DNA from: Weissella confusa
Lineage (GTDB): Bacteria > Bacillota > Bacilli > Lactobacillales > Lactobacillaceae
Length of the DNA stretch: 64,000 nt
Assembly: GCA_001436895.1 (NCBI GenBank)
Contig: JQAY01000008.1
Span: 83,858 to 147,857 of the forward strand
Direction of reading: 5' to 3'
Position numbers and translations under genes: made by a program. Of the stretch, positions 37,156 to 46,242 are shown one piece after another. The notes beneath the pieces are model-generated. The model searched no databases, had not been told where the DNA came from, and saw nothing but the letters and a program-made list of their open reading frames with translations. Each line of letters begins with the position of its first letter. Positions within the stretch are counted from its first letter, which is position 1.

Positions 37156-38313
37156 ATGACTAAATATTATAAAATTGCGATTGCATTGGCTGTTTCGACC
37201 TTTGCAATTGGAACCACTGAATTTGTGCCAGTAGGGATGCTGACAGATATTGCTAAGGATATGCACGTCTCGACGGGGATGATTGGCTTGTTAGTAACCG
37301 GTTATGCGGTCGCACAAGCAGTCGGCGCACCAATCGCAACGAGTTTTGTTGGCCGGGTAGCTCGGCGTCGCTTGTTTACGTGGTTGATGTTTGCGTTTGC
37401 AGTATTGAATGTCGCTTCTGCTATCGCGCCTTCATACGGGCTTTTGTTGGTGACACGCGCATTGACTGCGGTTGTGCACGGTGTGTTCTTTGCGACAGCG
37501 TCAGTGTATCTAACAAACATGGCATCACTAGACAAAAAAGGCGAAGCAGCATCGTGGTTATTTGGCGGCTTGACTGTTGCAACTGTCTTTGGTGTACCAT
37601 TTGGCACGTACTTAGGTGATGTCGTCGGCTGGCGTGCAACTTTTGCGGTGGTCGGCATCATGGGCTTAATTGGTTGGCTGGGTGTGTTAATCCAAGTGCC
37701 AAAGTCGGCAGCGCCGACTGTTACGGACAATCAATTGTTGGGAATTCTTACCGTTATTCGACAACCACGAATTTCGCTAACACTCTTGATGGCAACGCTT
37801 GGGTTCGGGGCGACCTTTGTGTTGTACACGTACATTCGCCCATATCTCCAACAAGTAACGGGCATTTCAACGACTAGTGTTGTTTGGGTGCTAGTATTGT
37901 ATGGTGTCTTTGTCACAATTGGAAATGTGATTGGTGGTCGATTAGCTAACCGCCAGTCACTACACATTCTGATGGGCGTGTTCTTAGCGCAAGCGGTCGT
38001 TCAAAGCATCCAATTGGCATTACTGCCTAAGGCTGGCTGGTATTTGCTTGGTGTTGCACTACTTGGGTTAGTGGCGTTCATGGGTAATGCATCATTGCAA
38101 AGTCGCATTATCATCACGACTACTGAATTAGCGCCAGCGCATACTGATGTCGCTTCTGCGCTGAATGTGTCGGCATTGAACTTCGGTATTGCCGGCGGAT
38201 CGTTTGTCGGTAACATGGTGATGGTACATGCGGGACTACAAACACTTCCTATTGTTGGGGCACTGATTGGTATTTTGGCAATCGGTGTTGCACAACTTCT
38301 GAAACGTTATTAA
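37156..38313 (+). CDS. MFS transporter, DHA1/AraJ-like
   Basis: A 385-residue 12-helix major facilitator. The N-terminal FAIGTTEFVPVGMLTDIA and GAPIATSFVGRVARRRLF, the motif A-like loop between helices 2 and 3, are typical of the sugar-efflux/AraJ branch of DHA1. Substrate unknown; efflux of sugars or drugs is possible. It stands alone after dextransucrase with a strong terminator. Ribosome site is poor. Confidence 0.8.
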   Translation: MTKYYKIAIALAVSTFAIGTTEFVPVGMLTDIAKDMHVSTGMIGLLVTGYAVAQAVGAPIATSFVGRVARRRLFTWLMFAFAVLNVASAIAPSYGLLLVTRALTAVVHGVFFATASVYLTNMASLDKKGEAASWLFGGLTVATVFGVPFGTYLGDVVGWRATFAVVGIMGLIGWLGVLIQVPKSAAPTVTDNQLLGILTVIRQPRISLTLLMATLGFGATFVLYTYIRPYLQQVTGISTTSVVWVLVLYGVFVTIGNVIGGRLANRQSLHILMGVFLAQAVVQSIQLALLPKAGWYLLGVALLGLVAFMGNASLQSRIIITTTELAPAHTDVASALNVSALNFGIAGGSFVGNMVMVHAGLQTLPIVGALIGILAIGVAQLLKRY

Positions 38314-38319
38314 TTGCTT

Positions 38320-38355
38320 TAGCCGTTCGAGTCCGATGATTCGAACGGCTATTTT
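38320..38355 (+). terminator. MFS gene terminator
   Basis: TAGCCGTTCGA with TCGAACGGCTA, then T-run. Confidence 0.9.
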
Positions 38356-38469
38356 TGTCCCAAACTTCGGGCAACGTTTTACGTGACGTTAAAAATTGGT
38401 TTTGTTCAGCATCTCACATTCCAGTAAACTGGACTTACGCAGAATAAGTTTATGGGAATGTGAAGGTAA

Positions 38470-38550
38470 GGAACAATCGAACGAATAAAACATGCTGTTG
38501 TTATTAGTGGGATACTGCTTGGTAGCATTGTTGGGATAACCACAAGTAAT
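38470..38550 (+). other. in-frame signal peptide lacking a standard start codon
   Basis: The frame of the LRR gene is open upstream to TAA at 38467-38469. It encodes a classical signal peptide (basic ERIKH, hydrophobic AVVISGILLGSIVGI, cleavage near MPVQA) but holds no ATG, GTG or TTG before the ATG at 38551. AAGGA is at 38468-38472. ATC 38476 or ATA 38485 would be the only near-start codons. Confidence 0.7.
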
Positions 38551-40671
38551 ATGCCGGTGCAGGCGGACACAACATTAGCAAACACAGCAACTGATGATGT
38601 CGCAAGTTGGGTGCCTGATGCAGCATTGCGTGGGGCACTGCAAGCTGCCTTGGGTAAAGGGACGCCTTTGACGAAGGCAAATGTTGCGACAATTACGCAA
38701 CTTAATTTAACGTATGATGGCATTACTGATTTAACGGGGCTTGAGTTTGCAACCAACTTGCAGGCGCTTGATTTAACAGGCAATACTATCGCGGATATTA
38801 CACCGTTGCAGAATTTGCACAACCTGACCAACCTTAGTTTGCGAATGAATAAAGCAAAGATTATGCCGGATTTGAGTCTGTTAGCTGGTACGCCAGTTAA
38901 GTCGTTGAATTTGGTTGCGGATGATTATGGCACGCAGCCAGACAAGATGGCTGGGTTGGCACAATTAACGTCGCTTGAAGAATTAGAAATGCAGAACAAT
39001 GATTTGACCACGGTACCACCGGTGACGGGATTGCCCAAACTGAGGTATCTGGGACTTGATGGTAATAAGTTGACCTCTGTTCAAGCATTGGCGGGGATGC
39101 GACAACTGACCGAGCTGAAGGTAGGATCAAATCAGCTAACCGATTACACGCCGATTGCATCACTGACGAACCTAACAACGTTGTCGATTGGGAATAACCG
39201 CAGTAACGATATTTCAATGCTACGGTCGTTGGTAAATCTGGAAGAAGCAACATTTTCACAAATGGGGCTAACGAATAATGCGGTACAAATCTTTTCTTAC
39301 ATGCCGAAGCTGGTGACGTTATCAATTGATTTTAACGATCAAATTTCTGATTTAACGCCATTGGCTGGATTGCGCCAGTTGCAAAGTTTGAACTTTAGCA
39401 AGGACCGAGTCGCTGATTTAACGCCACTGAAGCAGATGACAAATTTGACTGACCTGAGTTTTTCAAATGCACAAGTTGCAAATTTGGCTCCGCTGGCAGG
39501 ATTAACGAAGCTGACGTCGTTGAATATGTTGCGTAACCACGTTTCAGATTTGAGCCCGTTGCAAAACTTACAGGATCTGTCTTATCTGAATGCGAAATTT
39601 CAATCAGTCACCAATGCAGCCATTGGATTGAAGAACGGTGAGACAACAGCAACAGTGCCATTGTCAGTCAAAGACACGGCGGGTAACGCAATTGACTTGC
39701 AACAAGACGGTGCGCCAATTAAAACGGTAAATGGTCAGGTGACGTTGCAAGGGGTTAAATCAGATAGTTCTACTTATTTTTCTTGGGATAACAAGGCAGC
39801 AAGTGGTATTAACAAACGTTTTAGTGGCACAGTAGAACAACCGTTCACGGTTAAAACGGAAGTTGCGCAATCGAGTCGTTTGCCGGTGACGTTGGCCGTG
39901 TTGAAGGGGGATGGTAGCAACTTGACCTCTGTGGCAAGTAACTACATTAACTCGGCAGCAACGTTCGAGCCTGGTAAAGACGGCACGGGTATTTTGACGA
40001 TTACGGCTAAAGTGCCAGCCGATTACGGTCCTAACAGCATTACGTTTACGAGTGGGCGACAATTATCAGCTAATCTGGTTGGATCTGAATATATTATGAC
40101 CTACGAATTCGATTTAACCGCTGAGCAAGTTGCGAAGCCGCTGTTCATTGAAAATATGCACGTCGATTTTCGAACGGGAAGTTTTGTCTACGACAATTGG
40201 TATGACGTGACTTTCCGATTAGAAGGCATGCCAGGCGCTGTGTCACTACCACCGGTTAAGGAGACACCTGTGGGGGATACAACGGTAGTGAAGTTAACTG
40301 AAGGGATTATGCGACCGGAAGCACCCCAAAAGCAAATTAAAGCACAGGTGGTTAGAACTACACCTGTGAAAGTAACGCAGGCAACCAAATCAGAAAATCT
40401 GGTCACACAGGCACCAATCGTTGCGGCAGGAGTCGTAGCAAGCAAGGCGCCGGCTGTGGTGACGAAAGCTGATGACAAGCCGGCTATACAAGCGGCGACA
40501 ATTCCGCAAACGGTAAAAGAACCAACTGTTGTTACGAAATCACAGCCAGCACCAACTGAAGCTGAACCACAAAACTCGACAGAGAAGATTGTTGTCGCGG
40601 CTGTGGGTAGCATTGTGTCTGGATTGACTATTGGCTGGCTTGGTATTACTTGGTGGGGGAAGTATCATTGA
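38551..40671 (+). CDS. leucine-rich repeat surface protein, start uncertain
   Basis: A 706-residue (from ATG 38551) internalin-like protein. About ten 22-residue leucine-rich repeats with the pattern LTxLxxLxLxxNxIxDxxPL span residues about 45-345, followed by a beta-rich region (about 360-570), a Thr/Val/Lys-rich linker (about 570-670) and a C-terminal hydrophobic helix with a basic end (WWGKYH). No LPXTG motif is present, so it is probably held by the membrane helix. From 38551 the protein lacks a signal peptide; the in-frame upstream sequence supplies one but has no usual start codon. It may be a mutated gene or use a rare start. Function is likely adhesion, by family. Confidence 0.75.
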   Translation: MPVQADTTLANTATDDVASWVPDAALRGALQAALGKGTPLTKANVATITQLNLTYDGITDLTGLEFATNLQALDLTGNTIADITPLQNLHNLTNLSLRMNKAKIMPDLSLLAGTPVKSLNLVADDYGTQPDKMAGLAQLTSLEELEMQNNDLTTVPPVTGLPKLRYLGLDGNKLTSVQALAGMRQLTELKVGSNQLTDYTPIASLTNLTTLSIGNNRSNDISMLRSLVNLEEATFSQMGLTNNAVQIFSYMPKLVTLSIDFNDQISDLTPLAGLRQLQSLNFSKDRVADLTPLKQMTNLTDLSFSNAQVANLAPLAGLTKLTSLNMLRNHVSDLSPLQNLQDLSYLNAKFQSVTNAAIGLKNGETTATVPLSVKDTAGNAIDLQQDGAPIKTVNGQVTLQGVKSDSSTYFSWDNKAASGINKRFSGTVEQPFTVKTEVAQSSRLPVTLAVLKGDGSNLTSVASNYINSAATFEPGKDGTGILTITAKVPADYGPNSITFTSGRQLSANLVGSEYIMTYEFDLTAEQVAKPLFIENMHVDFRTGSFVYDNWYDVTFRLEGMPGAVSLPPVKETPVGDTTVVKLTEGIMRPEAPQKQIKAQVVRTTPVKVTQATKSENLVTQAPIVAAGVVASKAPAVVTKADDKPAIQAATIPQTVKEPTVVTKSQPAPTEAEPQNSTEKIVVAAVGSIVSGLTIGWLGITWWGKYH

Positions 40672-40721
40672 TAACAATGGCTGTATTGCATGAAATTTAA
40701 CGCGCCGTTGAAATATATAAT

Positions 40722-40751
40722 TTGACTTTGTATAAATTAAAAGACTAGAAT
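40722..40751 (+). promoter_or_regulatory. promoter of pyruvate oxidase
   Basis: TTGACT, 18-base spacer, TAGAAT. Confidence 0.65.
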
Positions 40752-40757
40752 AAACTC

Positions 40758-40773
40758 AAGAAAGCGCTTACAA
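40758..40773 (+). promoter_or_regulatory. cre site (CcpA) at pyruvate oxidase start site
   Basis: AAGAAAGCGCTTACAA matches the cre consensus (TGWAANCGNTNWCA) with one mismatch and covers the predicted transcription start, a position for carbon catabolite repression. Confidence 0.75.
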
Positions 40774-40800
40774 GAATATGCGTATGGGGGTTTATGAAAG

Positions 40801-42621
40801 ATGTCAGATAAGAAGATTTCTGCCGGATTAGCAGCATTGAAGGTCATGGAAGGCTGGGGGATTGATACCATGTATGGTATTCCTTCTGGTACGCTAAGTG
40901 GTTTGATGAATGCGATGGGAAATCCAGAAAACAAGGTGAAGTTTATCCAAGTTAAGCACGAAGAAATTGGTGCGATGGCTGCGGTTATGCAATATAAGTT
41001 CGGGGGAAATATTGCGGTAACGGTTGGGTCTGGTGGACCAGGTGCTACGCACTTGATTAACGGGTTGTACGATGCGTACATGGATCACATCCCCGTGCTA
41101 GCCATTTTGGGATCAAAGCCAGTGCGTGAATTGAACATGGATTCATTCCAAGAATTGAACCAAAATCCAATGTACGACCACATTGCGGTGTACAACCGTC
41201 GTGTAGCGACGGCTGAGCAATTGCCTCACTTGGTGGACGATGCAATTCGTACCGCCATTTCAAAGCGCGGTGTGGCAGTGCTTGAAGTACCAGCTGACTT
41301 TGGTTTCGCTGAGTTGGATGCTGAGTCAATTTACTCAACACCTTTGTACTCTTCAGGAACTAAGTACAAGCGCTACAAGCCAGTAGCGCCTGAAGCGGAA
41401 GAAATCGATGAAGCAGTCGAAATTTTGAAGGCTTCAGAACGTCCAGTTATCTACGCCGGTTTCGGAACACAAGGTCACGGTGATCTAGTTGAGGAACTAT
41501 CACGCAAGATTAAGGCGCCAGTCATTACGACTGGAAAGAACTTCGATAACTTTAACTGGGACTTTGAAGCATTGACTGGTTCAGCGTTCCGTGTTGGTTG
41601 GAAGCCAGCTAATGAAGCTGTTTTGGAGGCCGATACGGTATTGTTCATTGGAACGAACTTCCCATTCTCAGAAGTTGAGGGAACGTTCCGTAACGTGAAG
41701 AAGTTCATTCAAATCGATGCGAACCCAGATATGCTTGGTAAGCGTCACGAAACGGATGTCGCAATCTTGGCTGATGCGGGTGAATCATTGAAGGCGTTGT
41801 TGGCCAAGGTTGAACCAGTAGCTGATACACTATGGTGGCAAGCGAACATCAAGAATGTCCAAAACTGGCGCGACTACATGAACAAGTTGGAGCAAAAGAC
41901 AGAAGGACCTTTGCAAGCCTACCAAGTCTACAATGCCATCAACAAGTTGGCTGATGAAGATGCCATCTTCTCAACTGATGTCGGTGACGTAACGCAATTG
42001 TCAACGCGTCACTTGCACATGAACCCTAAGCAAATGTGGCGTACATCACCATTATTTGCAACGATGGGAATTGCTTTGCCAGGTGGTATTGGTGCGAAGA
42101 ACATTTATCCAGACCGTCAAGTTTGGAACATCATCGGTGATGGTGCATTCTCAATGACGTATCCTGATGTTGTTACGAGTGTGCGTTATGACATGCCAAT
42201 GATTAACGTTATCTTTACAAACACCGAGTACGGTTTCATCAAGAACAAGTATGAAGACACTAACGAGTACAACTTCGGGGTCGACTTTACAGATGTTGAT
42301 TACGCCAAGGTTGGTGAAGCGCAAGGTGCCATTGGTTTGACAGTCAACCGCATTGAAGACATTGACCGCGTTATGCAAGAAGCAGTTGATTACTACAAGC
42401 AAGGTCGCGTTGTCGTTGTGGATGCGAAGATTACCAAGGACCGTCCAATTCCAGTTGAAACGTTGAAGCTTGATACAAACTTGTACAGCGAAGACGTCGT
42501 TAAGGCATACAAGGAAAAGTACGAAGCTGAAGCGCTTGTGCCATTCCGTGAGTTCCTTGAAGGTGAAGGATTGAAGTCAATCTACATCAAGGAAGATAAT
42601 GACAACAAGTTTAGTTTCTAA
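40801..42621 (+). CDS. pox: pyruvate oxidase
   Basis: Thiamine-diphosphate and FAD enzyme converting pyruvate, phosphate and oxygen to acetyl phosphate, CO2 and hydrogen peroxide. 606 residues, close to the L. plantarum enzyme. Visible: catalytic glutamate in [10 protein letters not shown] near residue 60, [11 protein letters not shown] near 80, the FAD domain (about 190-330), and the ThDP motif [21 protein letters not shown] near 450. GGGG lies upstream of the ATG at long spacing. A cre site over the start point suggests induction when glucose is exhausted; peroxide production fits the manganese importers nearby. Confidence 0.94.
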   Translation: MSDKKISAGLAALKVMEGWGIDTMYGIPSGTLSGLMNAMGNPENKVKFIQVKHEEIGAMAAVMQYKFGGNIAVTVGSGGPGATHLINGLYDAYMDHIPVLAILGSKPVRELNMDSFQELNQNPMYDHIAVYNRRVATAEQLPHLVDDAIRTAISKRGVAVLEVPADFGFAELDAESIYSTPLYSSGTKYKRYKPVAPEAEEIDEAVEILKASERPVIYAGFGTQGHGDLVEELSRKIKAPVITTGKNFDNFNWDFEALTGSAFRVGWKPANEAVLEADTVLFIGTNFPFSEVEGTFRNVKKFIQIDANPDMLGKRHETDVAILADAGESLKALLAKVEPVADTLWWQANIKNVQNWRDYMNKLEQKTEGPLQAYQVYNAINKLADEDAIFSTDVGDVTQLSTRHLHMNPKQMWRTSPLFATMGIALPGGIGAKNIYPDRQVWNIIGDGAFSMTYPDVVTSVRYDMPMINVIFTNTEYGFIKNKYEDTNEYNFGVDFTDVDYAKVGEAQGAIGLTVNRIEDIDRVMQEAVDYYKQGRVVVVDAKITKDRPIPVETLKLDTNLYSEDVVKAYKEKYEAEALVPFREFLEGEGLKSIYIKEDNDNKFSF

Positions 42622-42636
42622 ACACAGTTAATATGA

Positions 42637-42671
42637 ATCGGTACTACAATTGATGTAGTACCGATTTTTTT
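42637..42671 (+). terminator. pyruvate oxidase terminator
   Basis: ATCGGTACTAC with GTAGTACCGAT, then T-run; ends at the next ribosome site. Confidence 0.9.
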
Positions 42672-42684
42672 GGAGGTAATGGTT

Positions 42685-43257
42685 GTGGATTTAAAACAAG
42701 AAATAATGGCTGATCCACGTAATGCGTCGTTTACAGCCCGCGGACTTGAGCCGATTTATATGATTGCGCCAACCGTGAAAATATTGATTATTGGTCAAGC
42801 GCCGGGCGCAGTTGTTGAGCGAACTGGGATTTCGTTCAATGATAAAAGTGGTGATCGATTACGCGAGTGGATGGGTATCGACCGGACAACATTCTATGAC
42901 TCTGGCTTAATTGGTGTGCTGCCGATGGATTTCTATTTTCCAGGCAAGGGGAAGAGCGGTGATTTACCACCACGCAAATTTGTGGCGGGTGAATGGCACC
43001 AACGACTACTTGATACGATGCCGGATGTCGAATTGATTTTGCTAGTCGGAAAGTATGCGCAACAGCATTATTTGCCAATCAAAGCGAGCGAATCGTTAAC
43101 CAGTGTGGTGCATCGATTCGCGGATTTTGGGCCACGGTATTTGCCGTTGGCGCACCCATCCCCACTCAACAACATCTGGCTTGCCAAGAATCCGTGGTTT
43201 GAAACGGACGTCGTGCCCGCACTACAAAAACGTGTCGCAGATATCTTAAAGAAATAA
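42685..43257 (+). CDS. uracil-DNA glycosylase family protein
   Basis: A 190-residue member of the UDG superfamily. The motif 1 region IIGQAPGAVVERTG near residue 40 and the late HPSPLN (near 160) are the superfamily hallmarks; the first motif lacks the Asp-Pro-Tyr of family 1 UDG, so it belongs to the UDG-like group of less certain activity. Start chosen at GTG 42685, eight bases after GGAGG; an ATG at 42679 is too close to that site. Its relationship to neighbours is unclear. Confidence 0.78.
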   Translation: MDLKQEIMADPRNASFTARGLEPIYMIAPTVKILIIGQAPGAVVERTGISFNDKSGDRLREWMGIDRTTFYDSGLIGVLPMDFYFPGKGKSGDLPPRKFVAGEWHQRLLDTMPDVELILLVGKYAQQHYLPIKASESLTSVVHRFADFGPRYLPLAHPSPLNNIWLAKNPWFETDVVPALQKRVADILKK

Positions 43258-43296
43258 AACAAGCCGACCTGATTTATAACCAGGTCGGCTTGTTTG
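43258..43296. terminator. bidirectional terminator
   Basis: AACAAGCCGACCTG with CAGGTCGGCTTGTT between convergent genes. Confidence 0.9.
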
Positions 43297-44142
43297 TTAT
43301 TCAAATTCTTCGTATTCGTTTGGATCTTGGCCATCAATGCGACCGTCAGGCTTATTCAACCCGTTAATCGCAGCGATTTCATCAGTGGTCAACGCAAAAT
43401 CGAACACCGCAGCGTTTTCGCGTTGGTGCACAGGGTTCGTTGAACGCAAGATTGGCACGATGCCACGGTCAATATGCCAACGGGTGATGATTTGACTTGG
43501 AGTCTTACCATACTTGTTGGCGATATCAATCACAACTTGTTCACGCATTGACGCGCTACCACGACCAAGTGGACTCCAAGCCTCAACCAAAATACCACGC
43601 TTCTCGTTTTCGAGTAGGTTTTGCTCTTGTACCCAGTAGGGGTGGATTTCGATTTGGTTAACGGCTGGCGTCACGCCAGTTTCAGCAATGATTCGGTCAA
43701 GGTGCTCTGGTTCAAAATTAGAGACACCGATTGAGCGAATCAAACCAAGCTTTTGCGCCGTGACCAAGGCTTGCCAAGCTTCAACATACTTATCACGCTT
43801 AGGCAATGGCCAGTGAATGATGAACAAGTCGAAGTAATCAAGCCCCATACGTGCCAATGATTCTTGCACCGCCATCAAAGCATCTTCGTAGCCGTGGTAC
43901 TTACCAGGCAACTTTGACGTGATGAAAAATTCAGAGCGGGGAATACCTGAGCGACGAATTGCTTCGCCCACGATACCTTCGTTGTCGTAGTTGGTAGCTG
44001 AGTCAATCAAGCGGTAACCGCTTTGAATGGCTGCCAAAATTTGTTGCATCCCCTCGCCACCGCGGATTTGGTAAGTCCCAAGTCCGAGTACGGGTAGTGG
44101 ATGACCGTCGTTTAATGTCAGTGTTGGAATGTTTAATGTCAT
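43297..44142 (-). CDS. aldo/keto reductase
   Basis: A 281-residue NADPH-dependent carbonyl reductase. The catalytic tetrad is visible as Asp and Tyr in LIDSATNYDNE, Lys in TSKLPG and His in IIHWPL; the cofactor-binding end has ILRSTNP. It is of the 2,5-diketogluconate reductase/morphine-dehydrogenase-like clade; substrate unknown. ATG 44142 follows AGGAGGG at about ten bases; an in-frame TTG two codons earlier is closer to the site and may be used. Upstream cre at 44191-44206 may regulate it or the divergent GH13 gene. Confidence 0.87.
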   Translation of the reverse strand: MTLNIPTLTLNDGHPLPVLGLGTYQIRGGEGMQQILAAIQSGYRLIDSATNYDNEGIVGEAIRRSGIPRSEFFITSKLPGKYHGYEDALMAVQESLARMGLDYFDLFIIHWPLPKRDKYVEAWQALVTAQKLGLIRSIGVSNFEPEHLDRIIAETGVTPAVNQIEIHPYWVQEQNLLENEKRGILVEAWSPLGRGSASMREQVVIDIANKYGKTPSQIITRWHIDRGIVPILRSTNPVHQRENAAVFDFALTTDEIAAINGLNKPDGRIDGQDPNEYEEFE

Positions 44143-44190
44143 GTGCAATAGTCCCTCCTATGCATTAACTTTCGCACGGATTAAATCTAA

Positions 44191-44206
44191 ATGCAAACGT
44201 TTTCAT
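44191..44206. promoter_or_regulatory. cre site between aldo/keto reductase and GH13 genes
   Basis: ATGCAAACGTTTTCAT matches the cre consensus WTGNAANCGNWNNCAW throughout. It overlaps a possible -35 (TTGCAT) of the leftward gene and lies 18 bases before TTGCAT of the rightward gene. Confidence 0.75.
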
Positions 44207-44291
44207 AAAATGAGGGTGATTTGTTGCATGAATGCGTAGCGGTTCGGTATATTAAACCTGCAAATAACTATTTTTTTAGGGGAGTAATAGT

Positions 44292-45974
44292 ATGGCAGAG
44301 CAACCATGGTGGTTAGATGAAGTTGTGTATCAAGTCTATCCACGTTCATTTCAAGATTCGAATCACGACGGGATTGGTGATATCCGCGGCATTATTTCAC
44401 GATTAGACTATATTCGTGATTTGGGGGTCACGATGATTTGGGTCTCACCAGTTTACAAGTCACCGATGGTCGATATGGGGTATGACATCTCTGACTATCA
44501 AGATATTGATCCACAGTTTGGCTCGATGGCTGATTTCAAAGAATTATTGGCCGAGGCTAACAAGCGTGGTATGAAAATTATCATGGACTTGGTCGTTAAT
44601 CACACATCAGACGAACATGAGTGGTTCCAGGCAGCGTTAGCGGATAAGCAGAGTCCGTACCGTGATTACTACATTTTCAAGACGCCGGCTGACGGGCAAG
44701 TGCCAAATAATTGGCGTAGTCTGTTTGGTGGGTCAACGTGGACCGAAGTGCCCGGTGAACCTGGCACGTACTACTTCCACAGTTTTGCGCCAGAGCAACC
44801 TGATTTGAACTGGGAAAACCCAGCCATGCGTCGTGACATTTACGACATGATTAATTGGTGGTTGGAGATGGGCGTTGCCGGGTTCCGTATCGATGCTATC
44901 ACGCACTTGAAGAAGGATTTGGACTGGGCAAGTTTGCCAAGTGACGGTCCGGACGGGTTGGTGTCGGTCCTTAAGAAGGGGCAAAACCGCCCAGGTATCG
45001 ATGACTTTTTGAGTGAGTTGAAGGCCGAAACGTTTGCCAAGTACGACGCGGTCACAATTGGTGAGGCGTATGGTGTACCTGATGAGGATTTGCATAAGTA
45101 CATCGGACCAGATGGCTATTTCTCAATGATTTTTGACTTCTCATATATGAACATTGAAGTTGAAAACACGGATGAGTGGTACCGTGGCCGTTCAGAATGG
45201 ACGACGACCGATTTGCGTGAGCGCATGTTTAACTCGCAAAAGCAGGTTCATGAGATTGAGGGCTACCTCGGTAACGTTTTGGAGAACCACGATCAACCGC
45301 GTGTTTTGTCAAAGCTGATTTCGAATGCGGCTTACCGCACGGAAACGGCAGCGAAGACGTTGGCAACGATGTACTACTTCTTGCCAGGGGTGCCCGTGAT
45401 TTATCAAGGGCAAGAACTGGGCATGAAGAACTTTAATCGTGAGAGTATTGATGACTTTAACGATGTCTCATCAATTAACAACTACGAGATGGCATTACAG
45501 GGTGGTTTGACTGAAGCTGAAGCCCTAGACGTGATTAACAAGAAGTCACGTGACAATGGTCGTGTACCCATGCAATGGACGCCGGATGAGTTTGGGGGCT
45601 TTTCTGACCAAGTGCCTTGGTTGGCGATGGGGGATGACCGTGACGGTGTTGATGTGCAAACGGAACTAGCTAACTCAGACTCAGTGCTTCATTACTACCA
45701 AGCGCTGGGGAAATTGCGCCAGAATCCACTTTGGCGTGACTTGATTGTGTCAGGCGAGTTCTACCCATTGTCGGGGATGCCAGCTGATGTCATTGCTTAC
45801 CAACGTCGTTTGGGTGGACGCTTATTGACGGTTGTCATCAACTTGAGCGAGAAGCCAAACCGCGTGTCACTCACGCAACCGGGCGAAGTGCTGTGCAAAG
45901 CAGGTGCGGTGACGCAACGTGGTCATCGTTTCCAATTGCCACCATATACGGCGATTGTGTTGGGTGTGAAGTAA
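44292..45974 (+). CDS. GH13 alpha-glucosidase (oligo-1,6-glucosidase family)
   Basis: A 560-residue intracellular glycoside hydrolase. GH13 motifs: DLVVNHTSDEH near 100, nucleophile Asp201 in GFRIDAITHL, acid/base Glu258 in TIGEAYG and Asp334 in LENHDQPR. No signal peptide. Family relatives cleave isomaltose, isomaltooligosaccharides or maltose. The residue after the nucleophile is Ala, where alpha-1,6-specific enzymes usually carry Val, so alpha-1,4 or mixed activity is possible. The cre site upstream suggests catabolite control. Substrate assignment is inference. Confidence 0.9.
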   Translation: MAEQPWWLDEVVYQVYPRSFQDSNHDGIGDIRGIISRLDYIRDLGVTMIWVSPVYKSPMVDMGYDISDYQDIDPQFGSMADFKELLAEANKRGMKIIMDLVVNHTSDEHEWFQAALADKQSPYRDYYIFKTPADGQVPNNWRSLFGGSTWTEVPGEPGTYYFHSFAPEQPDLNWENPAMRRDIYDMINWWLEMGVAGFRIDAITHLKKDLDWASLPSDGPDGLVSVLKKGQNRPGIDDFLSELKAETFAKYDAVTIGEAYGVPDEDLHKYIGPDGYFSMIFDFSYMNIEVENTDEWYRGRSEWTTTDLRERMFNSQKQVHEIEGYLGNVLENHDQPRVLSKLISNAAYRTETAAKTLATMYYFLPGVPVIYQGQELGMKNFNRESIDDFNDVSSINNYEMALQGGLTEAEALDVINKKSRDNGRVPMQWTPDEFGGFSDQVPWLAMGDDRDGVDVQTELANSDSVLHYYQALGKLRQNPLWRDLIVSGEFYPLSGMPADVIAYQRRLGGRLLTVVINLSEKPNRVSLTQPGEVLCKAGAVTQRGHRFQLPPYTAIVLGVK

Positions 45975-45983
45975 AGAGTTTCC

Positions 45984-46012
45984 AAAAGGCGTCCATCTTA
46001 GGGCGTCTTTTC
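45984..46012 (+). terminator. GH13 gene terminator
   Basis: AAAGGCGTCC with GGGCGTCTTT including G-U pairs, then TTCTT. Confidence 0.6.
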
Positions 46013-46057
46013 TTGTATACTGGTACTACGACGGATAGATATTGAGGGGTTATGATT

Positions 46058-46234
46058 ATGAATCGTTTCGTGTTACTAATTATTGAATTATTGCCAATTA
46101 TGTTGGCTTCACAACTGGCCTTTACTGAGTTCGGTCAAACCGTTGGGGTGTTGATTGGCTTGGTAGTTTTCGCCGTCGTGTGGATTACGCTTGTCCAAGC
46201 GGTCGCACCATATTTCAAAAAGGCTAAGAAGTAG
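46058..46234 (+). CDS. small membrane protein
   Basis: A 58-residue protein with two hydrophobic segments and a Lys-rich C-terminus (YFKKAKK). The ATG at 46058 is eight bases after GAGGGG; a preceding ATG at 46052 is too close. It ends eight bases before the HerA-like gene, so the two are probably co-transcribed. No family recognised. Confidence 0.6.
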   Translation: MNRFVLLIIELLPIMLASQLAFTEFGQTVGVLIGLVVFAVVWITLVQAVAPYFKKAKK

Positions 46235-46242
46235 GCATTCTG

